In this document: positions 10,454-21,743 of the stretch, piece after piece | How positions within the stretch are numbered: position 1 is the stretch's first letter | How the letters are laid out: each line of letters starts with the position of its first letter | Source: Persicaria tinctoria | Taxonomy: Eukaryota; Streptophyta; Magnoliopsida; Caryophyllales; Polygonaceae | Assembly (NCBI GenBank): GCA_037127255.1 | Contig: JBANSL010000009.1 | Span: forward strand, 17,683,975 to 17,747,974 | Reading direction: 5' to 3' | DNA: 64,000 bases | Notes under the pieces: generated by a model | What the model saw: only the letters and a program-made list of their open reading frames with translations | Database searches by the model: none | Told to the model about the DNA's origin: nothing | Made by a program: the position numbers and the translations under genes

Positions 10454-13400
10454 TTAATCGGAATCAGACTCGATTAGTCCCTCACTTGTAAGTTTTATTT
10501 CACCCTTCCTAGTAGAGATATGGTCACATTCATATGCTTCAAAATATGTCATATGTGGGAAATTGCAGCTTAATTCTTTCGGATCCATGTACATGTTGGG
10601 CAAATACTCCAACACCAAAGTCTTTACACTCCATGTATTTTGACTGGTGTCTGTAGCTAATGTTTTGAGCTTCCCTCCCCGGACGTAGAGCTTCTCAAGC
10701 TTCTGCAATCCACTCGGATGTAGCCAATTCGATGCAGTTTCCAAAGGGAAACAACGCAACTCCAATTTCTTGATGTTGCTTCTTAATAGCTCCTCTGTGT
10801 TATTTTGGTGCGTCCGTTGCTCCCAACATTTCAGTTGATGCCATCTAGAAGATGATGCTTTCTGCCCACCAATATACTGGTGTTGTTGAGCCAAATCATT
10901 GTAATTATGTTGCCATATAATTCGTAGGCTGCAAAGATTCTTCATTCCATTGAATACATGGAGATCACTACTGTGCGGGAATGGGAACCCCTCTGTGTGA
11001 ACAACAAGCTTCAATATTCTCAGTTTCTTTAACATCAACAATTCCCTAAGAGTGCATGCATTTCGATGTTGTTGGCCACCAATCTGATAATAGATCACGA
11101 ACCCTTTGAGCACCTCAAGTTTGGATAATAACCTTATTCCCTTTGGCAACATAGAAAGGACGGGGCAGTCTGTGAGGTCAAGATGGGTAAGATTCTTGAG
11201 AGTTCCGATGCCAGCAGGGAGTTCCTCCAAGTAACTACAATCTCTAAGATTGATTATTCTAAGATTAGTCGCCTTACAAACAGAATCTGGAAGCTTTTTA
11301 ATTGTTGAAAATCCCTCCAAGTTCAAAAGCCTCAATTGCTTCATGTTTTTCAACTCCTCCAGAAACTTCAAATCCATGACATCAATTGATTCATGGAAGT
11401 CTTCGTATTTCTGACATCTCCCAAGATGAAACACAGACAAATTCCTCATCCTGGAGAACCATTCTACTTTGATATCAACGATGAGCACATTCACATTGAG
11501 CATTGTACATATAGTTTTGAAGCATTTGATCTTTTCAGAAGAATCGATATAGTCAGCCCAAAGCTTGCAAGATGACGGCATGTTGTTCTCAGATATCAAC
11601 AAACAAGCCCTTTGGGAGCCAGCGAGGTATGGGGTGAGCATTCTAGTCTCATGGTCGATATCAAAAAAGCCCTCTTCCATTGCTCGTGTCCTCACGAAAG
11701 AGTGTGCATACTCTTGCATTATCCACATTCTTGATTCCTTTGGATCCAATGGATCACTTCTCCCAATGAAACCCTTCTCTTCTAAGACCATCAAATTTTT
11801 TCGCCCGATTTCCTCAACTGTATGAGCAGTTGAAAGACCAACATTTTCCTCATTTTGAGGATCAATCAATCCCTCACCATACCACAACTGGATTAACATC
11901 CTCTCCTTGATAGCTTCGTAACACATAAAAACCGTAAAGTGAAGCAAGCAATGTTTTAGTATGTTCGTAAGGGATTCATAGGAGCTACTGAGTTCTTGCA
12001 TTTCTGGCGTGTTTATATCAATGTCTCTTACACAGTGTTGCGCGAGGCCGCCCCTCCCTTTGAACCTCTCCGTCTTCTTATACTTTATCTCCTTCAAGGC
12101 ATCCACTTGTTTAGGAGGGACTAGTTGCTTCAGCTTGACAACCCTCATAAGGACTTCATAAAAGCTGGTGGAATGAAGTTGGATGTGAAATTGGGAGAGA
12201 TCCTTTGGAAAACTTTTCGAGAAAAAACTCGTGGAACCATATCTATCAGTGAGTTCATCCAGAAGCACCTCCGCACTGGTGCAATCGGTGCAGCTCTCCA
12301 GGAGACAAATGTTCTCTCTTATGTATTTTAAATCAGAAACCATTCTTCCACACTGCTTCTTAACAGTTTGACTATGGATGGGGCAGGACGCGGCATCAGC
12401 ACCAATGAATCCATAATCCATCGCAATAGGGATAGTATCAAGTGAGGAGACAGGTTCGAAACTCTCCTGGATTCTTAAAATGAGGTCAACTATCTGATCG
12501 AAATGTTGTTTGAATCGGTCAAATCCTGAATTGGTAAAAAAAGTGGAAACAATATGAAATTCATTGGGCTTAGAGAGTCTTGGATGTAGATTTTCTATCC
12601 TACTTTCAGAAGGAGCAGGAAGATCAAGTGTATCAAGGACTTCACAACCTGAGATGTCGAACACCTCAAGCTGTTTCAGCTTTTCCATTGCCGGGAGTTT
12701 CTGTAACCCGGTGCAGTCCTTGAGTATCAGGTAACGGAGGTTCATCAGACCCGAAATGAAATCTATGGATTCAATTCCAGTTCTTGAAAGATCAAGCGCC
12801 TCAAGCGCTTCATTGTGCTTTAACAGATCAAGATCTTTCACGCACTGGGCTCCAGAAACATCAAGCACCTTAAGACTGACCAGATCAGGAAATCCTTGGA
12901 AGTCAATCACCTTTGCATCTCTTAAAAACAGATGAGTGATCCATGTAATTTCGACTAGAGAAGATGTGAAATGCAAGGCAGTATAAGAAAGATCAAGCTG
13001 CCTAAAACCAGGTAGATGAAGAACCGGTAGTTCTTGCAAAGCGATGCAGTGAGATAGATCTAGCTCCCTGAGATAGCACAATGGTTGGATGGATGGAAGG
13101 GAACTTAGTTTAGAACACCCTCTAAGAATGACCCTTTTAAGCTTTTCAAGGTTCGAAAAGAATTCCTCGGGCAATCTTGCAATAAGAAGATGAGATAACT
13201 CGAGGTATTTAAGTTCAGTCAATGGAGGGAGTTCGGGAAGGGAATGTATATTAGGACAATCTTTTAGAGTGAGGGAACGGAGATGGACAAGATCGGAAAA
13301 GAAGTCAGTTGGTAGTTGTTTGATGGGAAGATGAGATAAATTGAGGATTTGAAGGTGAGTCATTTCAGAGATTGTATTTTCAGGAAAGGTGATGAGATTG

Positions 13401-13847
13401 CTTAAGCCAGAGATTTCTAGACAAGTCAGGGTTTTGAATTTTTCGAAAGGGAAAGGGGAAGCATCCGGCGAAAACAACTGATCGCAGCCTCGCAGCTGCA
13501 GCACTGAGGGCTCCTTCAACCTCTCGAGTAGAGGTTTTACAGACTTGGGGGTGGGATTCAACCTTGCTTATGCATTTGGGCCCCTTTTCAGGGGGAAGGA
13601 AATGCATCATATCTAATTGATTGCCACTGATCAGATCGAAATTGAAAGTGCGGCCCTTAGCTGAACGTACACCCAACAAATCGAAAGGTCGAACATCTTC
13701 TTCAATGGCGCCTAATGGTCTGCGAAAAACGGCATCTGAATCTGTTAAATGTTGGACTATGGCAGCTTTCCCAGTATTATCGTCATGATGCTCACCAGCT
13801 GAAGAAGTATCGCTTCCATTCACAAAGGGAACAATTTCACTGCTCAT
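10454..13847 (-). CDS. NLR-related LRR / winged-helix / LRR protein, one frame break near the N-terminus
   Basis: The main frame (13561-10454, about 1035 codons) contains N-terminal leucine-rich repeats (residues about 10-325, motif LxxLxLxxCxxLxxLP). A linker of about 200 residues follows. Around residues 525-610 is a block with YESLTNILKHCLL, ERMLIQLWYGEGLI and VEEIGRKNLMVLEEKGFI, which matches the winged-helix part of plant NB-ARC proteins. A second LRR array runs from about 715 to the end. No P-loop GxGKT is visible; only a GRGGLAQ remains before the winged helix. The upstream ATG (13847) opens an overlapping frame (MSSEIVPFVNGSD to about 13570). The main frame itself has a TAA just upstream and no ATG, so the two must be joined by a frameshift within about 13480-13572, beside a C-run. 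The gene is either a recent pseudogene, a sequencing indel, or it starts internally. I recall similar Arabidopsis proteins (At4g19050/At5g45510 type), but this is unverified. Confidence 0.8.
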
Positions 13848-13857
13848 TTAATTTTTT

Positions 13858-14014
13858 CTGCATTAAACATTAATTCAAACACGAATTTGAAACTGGTTTA
13901 ATCCAAATGTAATTATGCAAACACTAATCGGAGTAGCTAGATTCCCATATAAATTAAAGCTAGAACAACACACAGTAAACAGTCAAGATGGAAGATATAT
14001 GTTTATATATATAC
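13858..14014 (-). other. Predicted 5'UTR intron of the NLR-like gene
   Basis: On the minus strand the donor CCAAG|GTATATATA (G at 14014) and acceptor TTTAATGCAG (ending 13858) bracket 157 bp rich in T. The ATG at 13847 follows 11 bases after the acceptor. A 5'UTR intron is common in plant genes. Predicted from consensus only. Confidence 0.5.
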
Positions 14015-14168
14015 CTTGGATCGAATCGGAGTAGAAGATGAAGAGATGATTAATAATTCAATTAGTATACGAACGAATTGAAGCTCGGAAAAGGGGTAAA
14101 TTATTGTGGGAGTAGAGAGATTTGAGTTTGGGTTGAACCTTGAGCACTGGAAAGCATCATCCTTCTTC

Positions 14169-14177
14169 ATTATATAG
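14169..14177 (-). promoter_or_regulatory. TATA box of the NLR-like gene
   Basis: CTATATAAT on the minus strand lies about 155 bp upstream of the predicted 5'UTR donor and about 320 bp upstream of the ATG. It is well placed for transcription starting near 14140. The region from here to 14844 shows no gene. Confidence 0.5.
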
Positions 14178-14844
14178 GGTTCATAAAGTTAAAAAAATAT
14201 ATAGAAAATAGTACTACTCATTTTCAATTCTTTTTAGGATTTTTTCACTTTGACCGCGCCGAAAACTTATTAACTAAAGAGTCGAATTACAATTTACGAT
14301 CCTTTCAACCAAAAGCAGATTAAAAAAAAAAGACAATTTTTTTAAGAGAAAAAGGATTCGAAATATCAAACATTGTCTATATCATACAAATAGAAATGTC
14401 GAAATAATCGATAGACGGACAAACCGCCACGATTCAAAAAAATAAGCAAGATAAATTACAAAACATGCAAGAATCGAAATCATAATTGAGCAAAGCAACG
14501 AAAAGCTCTACACACAATGGAGTTAAGAAAGACTATGTATTGGAAAGTCGTGAGGGTCATCAGAAACTTCAGTGTTTTGGTGCTTGCAAAACTCTTAATG
14601 CTAATCTTGGTGTTATATGTTTATTTTAGAAGTTGGTAGGTTAGGAAGGTTGGTGTGAATCATGAGGATCCTTGCTGGGAAATAGGATCTTATTTGGTTC
14701 ATAAAAGAGCAAGGATCTTGGTGTTGATGGAAAGTATTTGCGTGTGTGTGGGAAATAATATTATGAAAAATATATTATTTTCATTCTTTTTTTAGAGGAT
14801 CGTGTATGGTGATTGTTTTGGTAATTGTACATATTAAAAGGCGT
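14178..14844. other. Intergenic, nothing recognised
   Basis: AT-rich sequence upstream of the NLR-like promoter. No ORF, tRNA, repeat or transposon end could be supported on either strand. Confidence 0.6.
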
Positions 14845-15063
14845 GAAAACCATAGAGACCCAAATTGGTCAATCAGCTACATCCGTCCTGAAACAATTCT
14901 AGACTCGGGGAGATAGAAATCTGGCGGAAAACCATAGAGACCCAAATTGGTCAATCAGCTACATCCGTCCTGAAACAATTCTAGACTCGGGGAGATAGAC
15001 ATCTGGCGGAAAACCATAGAGACCCAAATTGGTCAACTGACTACATCCGTCCCGAAACAATCA
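14845..15063. repeat. 82-bp tandem repeat, 2.7 copies
   Basis: GAAAACCATAGAGACCCAAA starts units at 14845, 14927 and 15009. The first two are nearly identical and the third stops after about 55 bp where the Athila-like coding remnant begins. It is not related to anything else seen in the window. Confidence 0.9.
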
Positions 15064-15197
15064 GGTACGCTCTATGGATCTTCTGAACCTAATCATAAAG
15101 GTAAATTTGCAGGACAGGTAGCGGCTATGAACGTAAGGAGTGGGCGTCAGATGCAAACGCTCGAGCAAATGACGGAGGAGGAGGGAGCTGGAGACGA

Positions 15198-15362
15198 GTC
15201 GATATCGACCACACCAGTCGATATCGACCAGTCCCCACTCGATATCGACCAGTCCCCACTCGATATCGACCCCCCAGGGTCGAAATCGACTCAACTCCTC
15301 CACAACAGAACCCGATGCCAGCAACTCCAGTCGATATCGACCATACACCAGTCGATATCGAC
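15198..15362. repeat. Cluster of TCGANNTCGA words (gag/protease linker)
   Basis: Seven copies of TCGATATCGA or TCGAAATCGA, usually within GTCGATATCGACC or CTCGATATCGACC, lie in about 165 bp. The words encode SIST or VDID/LDID depending on frame. Confidence 0.95.
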
Positions 15363-16177
15363 CCCCTCCACTCGACATCAGCACCAAAAAAGAAGAAAAC
15401 ACTGCCATTCCCGACGAAATCTTTGAAGAACCCAGCGGAGAAAAAGTTTCAGCGTTTTGTGAAGATGTTTCAAGGGCTCAACGTCACCATTCCCTTCACC
15501 GAAGCTCTTCATGAGATGTCATCCTACGTCAAGTTCCTCAAAGAAATCCTGAGCAAGAAGCGGTCAATAACTGAGATCGCAGAGGAATGCAGCAAGATGG
15601 AGCTTCCAGAGAAAAGGCCAGATCCAGGTAAGTTTGCTATCACTATTGGATTTGGTCAACATAAATCCAATGCACTGTGTAACTTAGGAGCCAACGTCAG
15701 CATCATACCTTTATCAATCTGGTCCAAAGTCAAGATAGGAGCCCTAGAGCCTGTGGATGCAAGACTATACATGGCAAACAATACAGTTGTCATCCCAACA
15801 GGCATGGTGGACGATGTACCGGTGCAAGTAGGTAAGTTCTTTGTCCCTGCTGATTTCTTAGTAATTGATATGGCAGAGGACCCTGCTTGTCTCATAATTT
15901 TAGGAAGACCCTTCTTAGCAATCGTCGATGCCAACATAAGCGTAAGGAAGGGAGTGCTCACATTCACCATCAGGAACGAGGTAATTGAGTATTCCTTTAA
16001 CAAAACTGAAAGGCATACAGATCCCATTGAGGTCAAATCCATTACAGAACGGTACATCACTTGCGGGGAGCCTAAGGTAAGAACAATGACTCCCAAAGAG
16101 CCGGAGAGGAGGGCTATGGAAGCCCAAATGGAGGAGATCATGGAAATCTGGGACGAGCATACAACAAATCCGATCGA

Positions 16178-16545
16178 AATCGAGTCAGGTAAGTCGATGT
16201 CGACTGATCTTTTTCCAGATTTTGCAGGGTCTAAGTATGGGGTCGAAATCGACCTGAACCACTCGATATCGAGTGGGTCACTCGAAATCGACCAACATTA
16301 TGCAGCAAAGTGGACTGGGCCACAACAACACTTGATATCGACCACCCTTGGTCGATATCGACCACCTCATTTCGACTCGACGTCTTCTCCATTGACCATG
16401 TCACCAGAAATCGAGCAGCAGAGGTCGATATCGACCACACCTAGTCGACATCGACCACCCCCTATTGAGCCGTGTTTGTCCACATCGACCGAAACTTCAC
16501 CAGAAATCGAGCAGCATAGGTCGATATCGACTGACAGTGGTCGAT
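16178..16545. repeat. Cluster of TCGANNTCGA words (protease/integrase-tail linker)
   Basis: About ten full words (centre AA, TG, TA, CA or TT) plus several one-base variants lie in about 370 bp. They are translated here in all three frames within one ORF: VEID/LEID, SISTT and GRYRP/GRFRP. Confidence 0.95.
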
Positions 16546-16824
16546 TTCGACCAGAACCTCAGAACCCGAATAGAGAAGAATCCGCAAAGGTAAGCCGAGG
16601 TATGGACCTTTCTTCCCCTATTTCGATTAAAGATCTATCTATACATGGAAGAGGTTTGCCTTGGTATGTAAGATCATGCAGGGTTTCCAATGATTATCCG
16701 AAAGACTACGAGGTAGGAGACAGGGTCTATGTCTCCAAATCCAAAAAACCATTGGTTTCCCAACAAATTCAACAACAAGAAGATGGGACCCTTCACGGTG
16801 CATAAGATCCATTCCGGAGGATTA

Positions 16825-17547
16825 TGACTAAACCAATATTAAAAACATCTGTCAGAACATAAAGAGCGTCAAACAATTAAATAAAAAACAAACAAGAAAC
16901 TCATATTATTATATTCCGCGGACAAAGGTCCAAAAATCCACTCAAATGCGATCATCCGCGGATGAAAAAGAACAGATACGTGGCAACCATGCCCACACCC
17001 CACGAGTATAACACGTGTTGAAAGTTGAGCACCACGTGGCGCAACATGCAGGGGTATCAAAGATCTATAAATAGGAAAAAAAATTCATAGGTCGAGGAGG
17101 ACTTTTTGGAAAGAGGGGGAGAGGGGAAGAGAGCGGAACAGGACACAGTGAACCCAGAAGAAAGAAGAACGAGAAGCTGTCATACGCGTGGAAAGAAACC
17201 TGATAAATTGAAAAGAGTCTACATCGTTCACAATGTCAAACTCCGCGGACGAAAACCCTGTCCGTCTTTAGTGTAAAATTCTATTAAGGACTGTTGTTAA
17301 TAAATCTCAAGACATTCTACAACGACAGGTAAACGAGTCAAGTTTCCAAATTGTCTAGGAAAAACTCGATAAGGGAACCGTCCTTCATAATCAGCTTTAA
17401 TTAACGTAACTTCCCGCGGCACAGGTTGGGCCGCGTCGATTTTTTCAACGCGGGTCAGGTAAGTCCGTCGTGAAGATTAGTCATTTCATTAGGTAGGTTC
17501 CCGGGCCCCACTAAAAATGGTGGTCTCTATTGATCGGGGCTTTTTCA
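16825..17547 (+). repeat. 5' LTR of the Tat element
   Basis: It starts TGACTAAACC and ends GGGGCTTTTTCA. It contains a TATA box TATAAATA at 17066-17073 and several CCGCGG words (for example near 16917, 16958 and 17242). The partner LTR is 30259-30980. Confidence 0.95.
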
Positions 17548-17548
17548 C

Positions 17549-17566
17549 TGGCGCCGTGTGTGGGAA
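17549..17566 (+). other. Primer binding site of the Tat element
   Basis: TGGCGCCGTGTGTGGGAA begins one base after the LTR. It resembles the TGGCGCCGTTGCCGGGGA primer site (tRNA-Asp 3' end) used by Athila/Tat elements, diverged in its 3' half. Confidence 0.65.
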
Positions 17567-17719
17567 CCCCCTCACACTAAGGGGTTTCCTTTTTAAGAAT
17601 TGACAAAAATCCTCAAACTTTAGAGAAAATTGAGATCCACGAATAAGGTTATAAATACAAGTTTTTAGATATCTAACATCGAATTTTCTAACGACAGGCA
17701 GATTCACAACAACAAGAAG

Positions 17720-19306
17720 ATGAATGATAGCCAGAACAATCAGACTCAGAACATGAGTCAAGTGGTTCACCAAGATCAAGAAGCCTCTAGCATGTATGTC
17801 CCGCTGACACCACTAACTAATCCTAATGCTGAAATGGGAGAACAGAACCTTGAAACTCCTCCTCAACACTATGGTAATCAGTACGGACTGGACGGAGGAT
17901 TCATCCCACAGAACTTCTGGTATTATGAAGCGCGACACGAACAGCCAAACCCTTTTCAACAGGAGCAATCTCAGTACTTTTATTATGATCAATGGGGGCA
18001 GAATCCGCGTCAGCAAGGAAACTATAGACCAGAAGGGCAGTATGAGAATTTTGATAGACGTAACACTGCATATGATAATCCCAGTAACTGGAACTACGGT
18101 TTTCAGAACCAGGAAATACCACATCAGACATGGCAAAATGATCACTATTACAGAGAAAATAAACATCGACGCGGGGATATGTCGACAGATGTTTCCACCT
18201 CTACCAAATCTGACTCTGTAGAGAAAAGAAATGAAAATGCACCAGCCGGTTTCCCATCAGTGTTTACTCAAGAGATTTGCTCCGCGACAGTACCAAAGCG
18301 GTGGAGAGATGTGAACCTCATGAAGTATGATGGAACAACTGATCCTGAAGATCATCTCTGTCATTTTGCTACTGCAATGGGGATAAATGAGTATAATGAT
18401 GCCATGTTGTGCAGAACATTCCCTTCAACCTTAACGAAGATCGCGCTAACTTGGTTCACAAACCTTCCAAAGGGGTCTGTAACCAATTTCGCCCAGATGT
18501 CCCACATCTTCACATCTCACTTCGGGAGTGCGCGATCAAGAAAGAAGACGATGCTCGACTTGAATTCCATTAGGCAAGGAGCTGGGGAATCCTTGGGGCA
18601 CTTTTTCACTCGATTTACCAGCATGGTAGTCCAAATCCCTAACTTCAATCACGAATCGGCTATCATCATACTTATGGGCAATCTAGCTGAGGGAGATTTC
18701 AAGACATATTTGTTTCAAAAGAAGCCCACAAGTTATGATGACCTAAGAGAGCGGGTTTCTAGGCAGATTGAAGCGGAAGAAGCAGCCGCGTCCAGCTCCA
18801 AGGCGAATACTGGAAATTCAGGACCTTTTGGGAAATTGATAGGAAAATTTAGAAAGGAGAAAGCCAAGCCTCCTAGACATCATTCAGAGGCAATAGACTT
18901 CCATCCCCGCCATGATGAAGTGCATATGAACTTGGAAAGGGGTCAAGGATCTCGTCATAGGGAGAATCATCCGCGTTCTTATCATCCACGAGAGAGTCGA
19001 AACGGAAATCGCGATATGAGATCTCCACCTAGAAGGGAGAACCGACCCGATCATAGACCTCGGTGGGAGGACCGAGATCCTAGGTTTGACGAATCTCGTA
19101 ATCCACAAGAACGATTTGATAAGCCAAAAGATCTGCGTAGAGATCTCCCATTCCACAACCGGGGAAGGGGGAGAGGAAGAAGAGGACGCGGAGGGAGGTA
19201 CAACTACACGCCCGCAGCCCAGAGATCTGTCAATCAAAGAGAAGCTCAAAAGACAGAAGCAGGTCAAATACCAGAACCAAAAGGCTTCATCAACACCCTC
19301 GCATGA
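17720..19306 (+). CDS. Gag polyprotein of the Tat element
   Basis: A frame of 528 codons is open from ATG 17720. A Gln/Asn/Tyr-rich N-terminus is followed by a typical plant retrotransposon gag domain (PF03732-like): YDGTTDPEDHLCHFATAM, LTWFTNLPKGSVTNFAQM and SIRQGAGESLGHFFTRF, at residues about 200-350. The C-terminus is Arg/Gly/Asp-rich (RGRGRRGRGG) and probably binds RNA. No CCHC knuckle is seen. It forms the virus-like particle in related elements. The frame closes at 19306 and the protease resumes in another frame, so pol needs frameshifting or the join is decayed. Confidence 0.9.
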   Translation: MNDSQNNQTQNMSQVVHQDQEASSMYVPLTPLTNPNAEMGEQNLETPPQHYGNQYGLDGGFIPQNFWYYEARHEQPNPFQQEQSQYFYYDQWGQNPRQQGNYRPEGQYENFDRRNTAYDNPSNWNYGFQNQEIPHQTWQNDHYYRENKHRRGDMSTDVSTSTKSDSVEKRNENAPAGFPSVFTQEICSATVPKRWRDVNLMKYDGTTDPEDHLCHFATAMGINEYNDAMLCRTFPSTLTKIALTWFTNLPKGSVTNFAQMSHIFTSHFGSARSRKKTMLDLNSIRQGAGESLGHFFTRFTSMVVQIPNFNHESAIIILMGNLAEGDFKTYLFQKKPTSYDDLRERVSRQIEAEEAAASSSKANTGNSGPFGKLIGKFRKEKAKPPRHHSEAIDFHPRHDEVHMNLERGQGSRHRENHPRSYHPRESRNGNRDMRSPPRRENRPDHRPRWEDRDPRFDESRNPQERFDKPKDLRRDLPFHNRGRGRGRRGRGGRYNYTPAAQRSVNQREAQKTEAGQIPEPKGFINTLA

Positions 19307-19309
19307 GGT

Positions 19310-21204
19310 TTGTCTATGGTCGGGTCTAGTAGGCAGGAGAAAAGAAATTATGAAAGGGAAGGAAGACAGCCACCATCCGCGTCAAGTAGAAGAATTTCTC
19401 TCATGCAACATGAGAATATTTCCTTCACCCCAAAAGACGCAGAGGAAGTAAGAATGCCGCACTCAGACCCGTTGGTCATTCACGCGCAGATAGCTGCCAA
19501 GAGAGTAAAAATGGTATTTATTGATACTGGGTCTTCTGTGGACATCCTGTCGTGGGAAGCTTTTTCTCAAATGGGAATCTCTGCGGCTTCGTTAAAACCG
19601 TATTCAGGAACGCTGATCACATTTAAGTACAGGTGGCTGGCATAATTGAGCTTACAGTTGTTCTGGGGATGTCTCCAAACAGACGTATGGAAAATATTGT
19701 GTTCACAGTAGTAAAGATTCCCACTGTGTATAATGCTTTGTTGTGTTGCGTCTCGCTCTATAAATTCCAAATGGTAGTTTCAATCTACCACTTTTTAGGA
19801 AAATTCCCTTTACCAGAAGGAGGAATTGGCGAGGTCCGCGGACAACAACCAGAAAGTAGAAGCTGTTATTTAACCTCCATCAAGAAAAATAAAGAAGTGA
19901 TGTGTATAGGTGAGAATTGTGAATCCGAGGTCGGAGAGAATGACTCAGTCGAACTTTCAAAAGCTGAACTAGAGGTCCGGCCGACAGAAGTCAAGGTACC
20001 TACCACGGACGAAAAAATTGCATTTACACCCTTTCCAAATCCAGAGGAGAAAGTTTATTTGGGACAAGCACTGGAAACAAGGGAAAGAGTTAGAGTCTTA
20101 GAAATTATAGCAAGATCAAGAGACATTTTTGCGTGGAGTCCTCGAGACCTGCTAGGTGTCCCATCCGCGATAGCCTTACATACCTTAAGGATTCGTCCAG
20201 GAACGAAACCCATAGTACAAAAGAGGAGAAAAATGGCTCCGGAAAAAGCTGTCGCGGCGAGAGAAGAAACTAATAAACTTTTAGAAGCAGGCTTCATAGA
20301 GGAAGTGGAAGATTCTGAATGGCTCTCAAACGTGGTTCTGGTGAAGAAATCTAATGGGAGGTGGAGGATGTGTATCGATTTTACTGATCTTAACAAATCC
20401 TGCCCAAAAGATAGTTATCCACTACCATCCATAGATGAGCTTGTCGATGGGACCGCGGGGAACAAAGTCCTTAGTTTTCTTGATGCTTACTCAGGATACA
20501 ATCAGATAAACCTGAACCCTTCAGACAAAAAAGCTACAACTTTCATCACTAGTCAGGGAATTTTTTGCTACCGCGTCATGCCTTTCGGACTCTGAAATCC
20601 TGGGGTAACTTTTCAGAGAACAGTTGATCGGATCTTCCGTAGTCAAATTGGCAGGAATGTATCAATTTATGTTGATGATATCGTCGTCAAAAGTGAAAGA
20701 GCAGAGGATCACGCCGCGGATCTACAGGAAACTTTTGATTCTCTTAGGAGAGGCGGTTTGAATTTAAACGCAGAAAAATGTGTCTTTGGGGTTGATTCTG
20801 GGAAATTCCTCGGTTTTATGGTTAGCCATAAAGGAATTGATGTAAATCCTGAAAAAGTCATAGCAATTCAAAACCTTCAACCGTCGTGAACGATTAAAGA
20901 GTTACAATCTTTAAATGGAGCAGTAAACTATTTGAGCCATTTTTGCTCCTGCTTGGCGGATAAGTCATTGCCTTTCTTCGCTCTGCTCAAGAAAAAGGGA
21001 CCGATACGGTGGACTCCTGAATTACAGGAAGCTTTTGGAAATTTAAAACTTTTTCTGTCATTGCTTCCTACCCTTCATCAACCTGAGAGACAAGAGGTCC
21101 TCCATCTGTATTTATCAGTAAAAAATATCACCATCAGTGCAGTGTTGACGCGAGAAGAAAAATTCCCGGTCTACTACATTAGTCGTGTTCTTCAGGACGC
21201 TTAG
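19310..21204 (+). pseudogene. Pol part 1 of the Tat element: protease and reverse transcriptase
   Basis: The protease active site DTGSSVDILSW lies near 19530; the frame changes near 19633. RT follows: WRMCIDFTDLNKSCPKDSYP, FLDAYSGYNQINLNPSDKK, YRVMPFGL, then the catalytic IYVDDIVV near 20670 and FLGFMVSHKGIDVNPEK. In-frame stops interrupt RT at 20593-20595 (TGA after MPFGL) and near 20887 (TGA), and another (TAG) closes the connection region near 21202. Each sits where a single C-to-T or G-to-T change could explain it. RT is therefore dead in this copy though its motifs are well kept. Confidence 0.88.
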
Positions 21205-21710
21205 ACAAGATATGAACCAGTGGAGAGAATGATCATGTGCTTGATATTCGCGGCAAGAAGGCTAAGACCTTATTTTCAAGATCATCCTATCCGAGTAATG
21301 ACATATTTGCCGATGCGACAAATCCTTCAGTCACCATGTTTATCAGGAAGAATGATGAAGTGGCAGTCAAACTCACAAAATTTGAAATAGAGTATACTCC
21401 GCGGAAAGAAACCCTTGCTCAATCTCTAGCCGACTTCATCAGCAAGACAAGTTTTGAATTGGGTTCTCAAACAGAAAGAAGTGAGTGGACACTCAGGGTA
21501 GATGGTGTAACTAACAAGGATGGATGCGGAGCAGGAGTTACATTAACAGCACCTGATGAACGGCAGTACAATTATGCTTATAAGTTGGATTTCCAAGCTA
21601 CCAACAATGAAGCCGAATATGAAGCCTTACTAGCTGGACTAGAGATAGCTTTGATTAAAGGTGCTAGACAGGTATCAGTTTACACCGATTCAGAAGTAGT
21701 GACGCGGTAA
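21205..21710 (+). pseudogene. Pol part 2 of the Tat element: RNase H domains
   Basis: The end of the connection/first RNase H region reads in one frame (ARRLRPYFQDHPIRV) and shifts near 21285. A second, archaeal-type RNase H follows: WTLRVDGVTNKDGCGAGVTL, NNEAEYEALLAGLEIAL and VSVYTDSEVV, which keep the D-E-D residues of the fold. It ends at a TAA at 21708 where CAA would be expected. Dual RNase H is characteristic of the Tat clade. Confidence 0.85.
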
Positions 21711-21743
21711 ATAACAGAGAAATATGAAGCAAGAACTAGATTA

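Larger units (their letters stand above)
15070..16824 (+). pseudogene. Athila-like gag-end/protease/integrase-tail ORF, copy 1 (5' part)
   Basis: Translation gives the end of gag (GSSEPNHKGKFAGQVAAMN), a linker, FQGLNVTIPFTEALHEMSSY, then a retropepsin-like domain (NLGANVSIIPLSIWSK to IILGRPFLA, about 15660-15950). In Athila elements RT, RNase H and integrase follow. Here a linker made of TCGANNTCGA words (about 16178-16545) runs directly into GRGLPWYVRSCRVSNDYPKD and the integrase C-terminal tail. RT, RNase H and the integrase core are therefore absent. The protease active-site Asp is replaced by Asn (codon 15681-15683). There is a frame break near 15310 and another near 16745. The ORF is split at 16824 by the Tat element and resumes at 30986. 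Confidence 0.85.

Noticed and set aside
15061..15408. Minus-strand ORF rich in RYRL/DIEWGLVDI
   Set aside because: It mirrors the palindromic TCGANNTCGA cluster, which is open on both strands by its nature.
15198..16545. Treating the TCGANNTCGA clusters as a simple microsatellite
   Set aside because: Spacing between words is irregular and the intervening sequence is unique, so it is not a tandem repeat.
17813..18221. Overlapping ORFs on both strands within gag
   Set aside because: Shadows of the gag frame. The plus-strand gag has the known domain.
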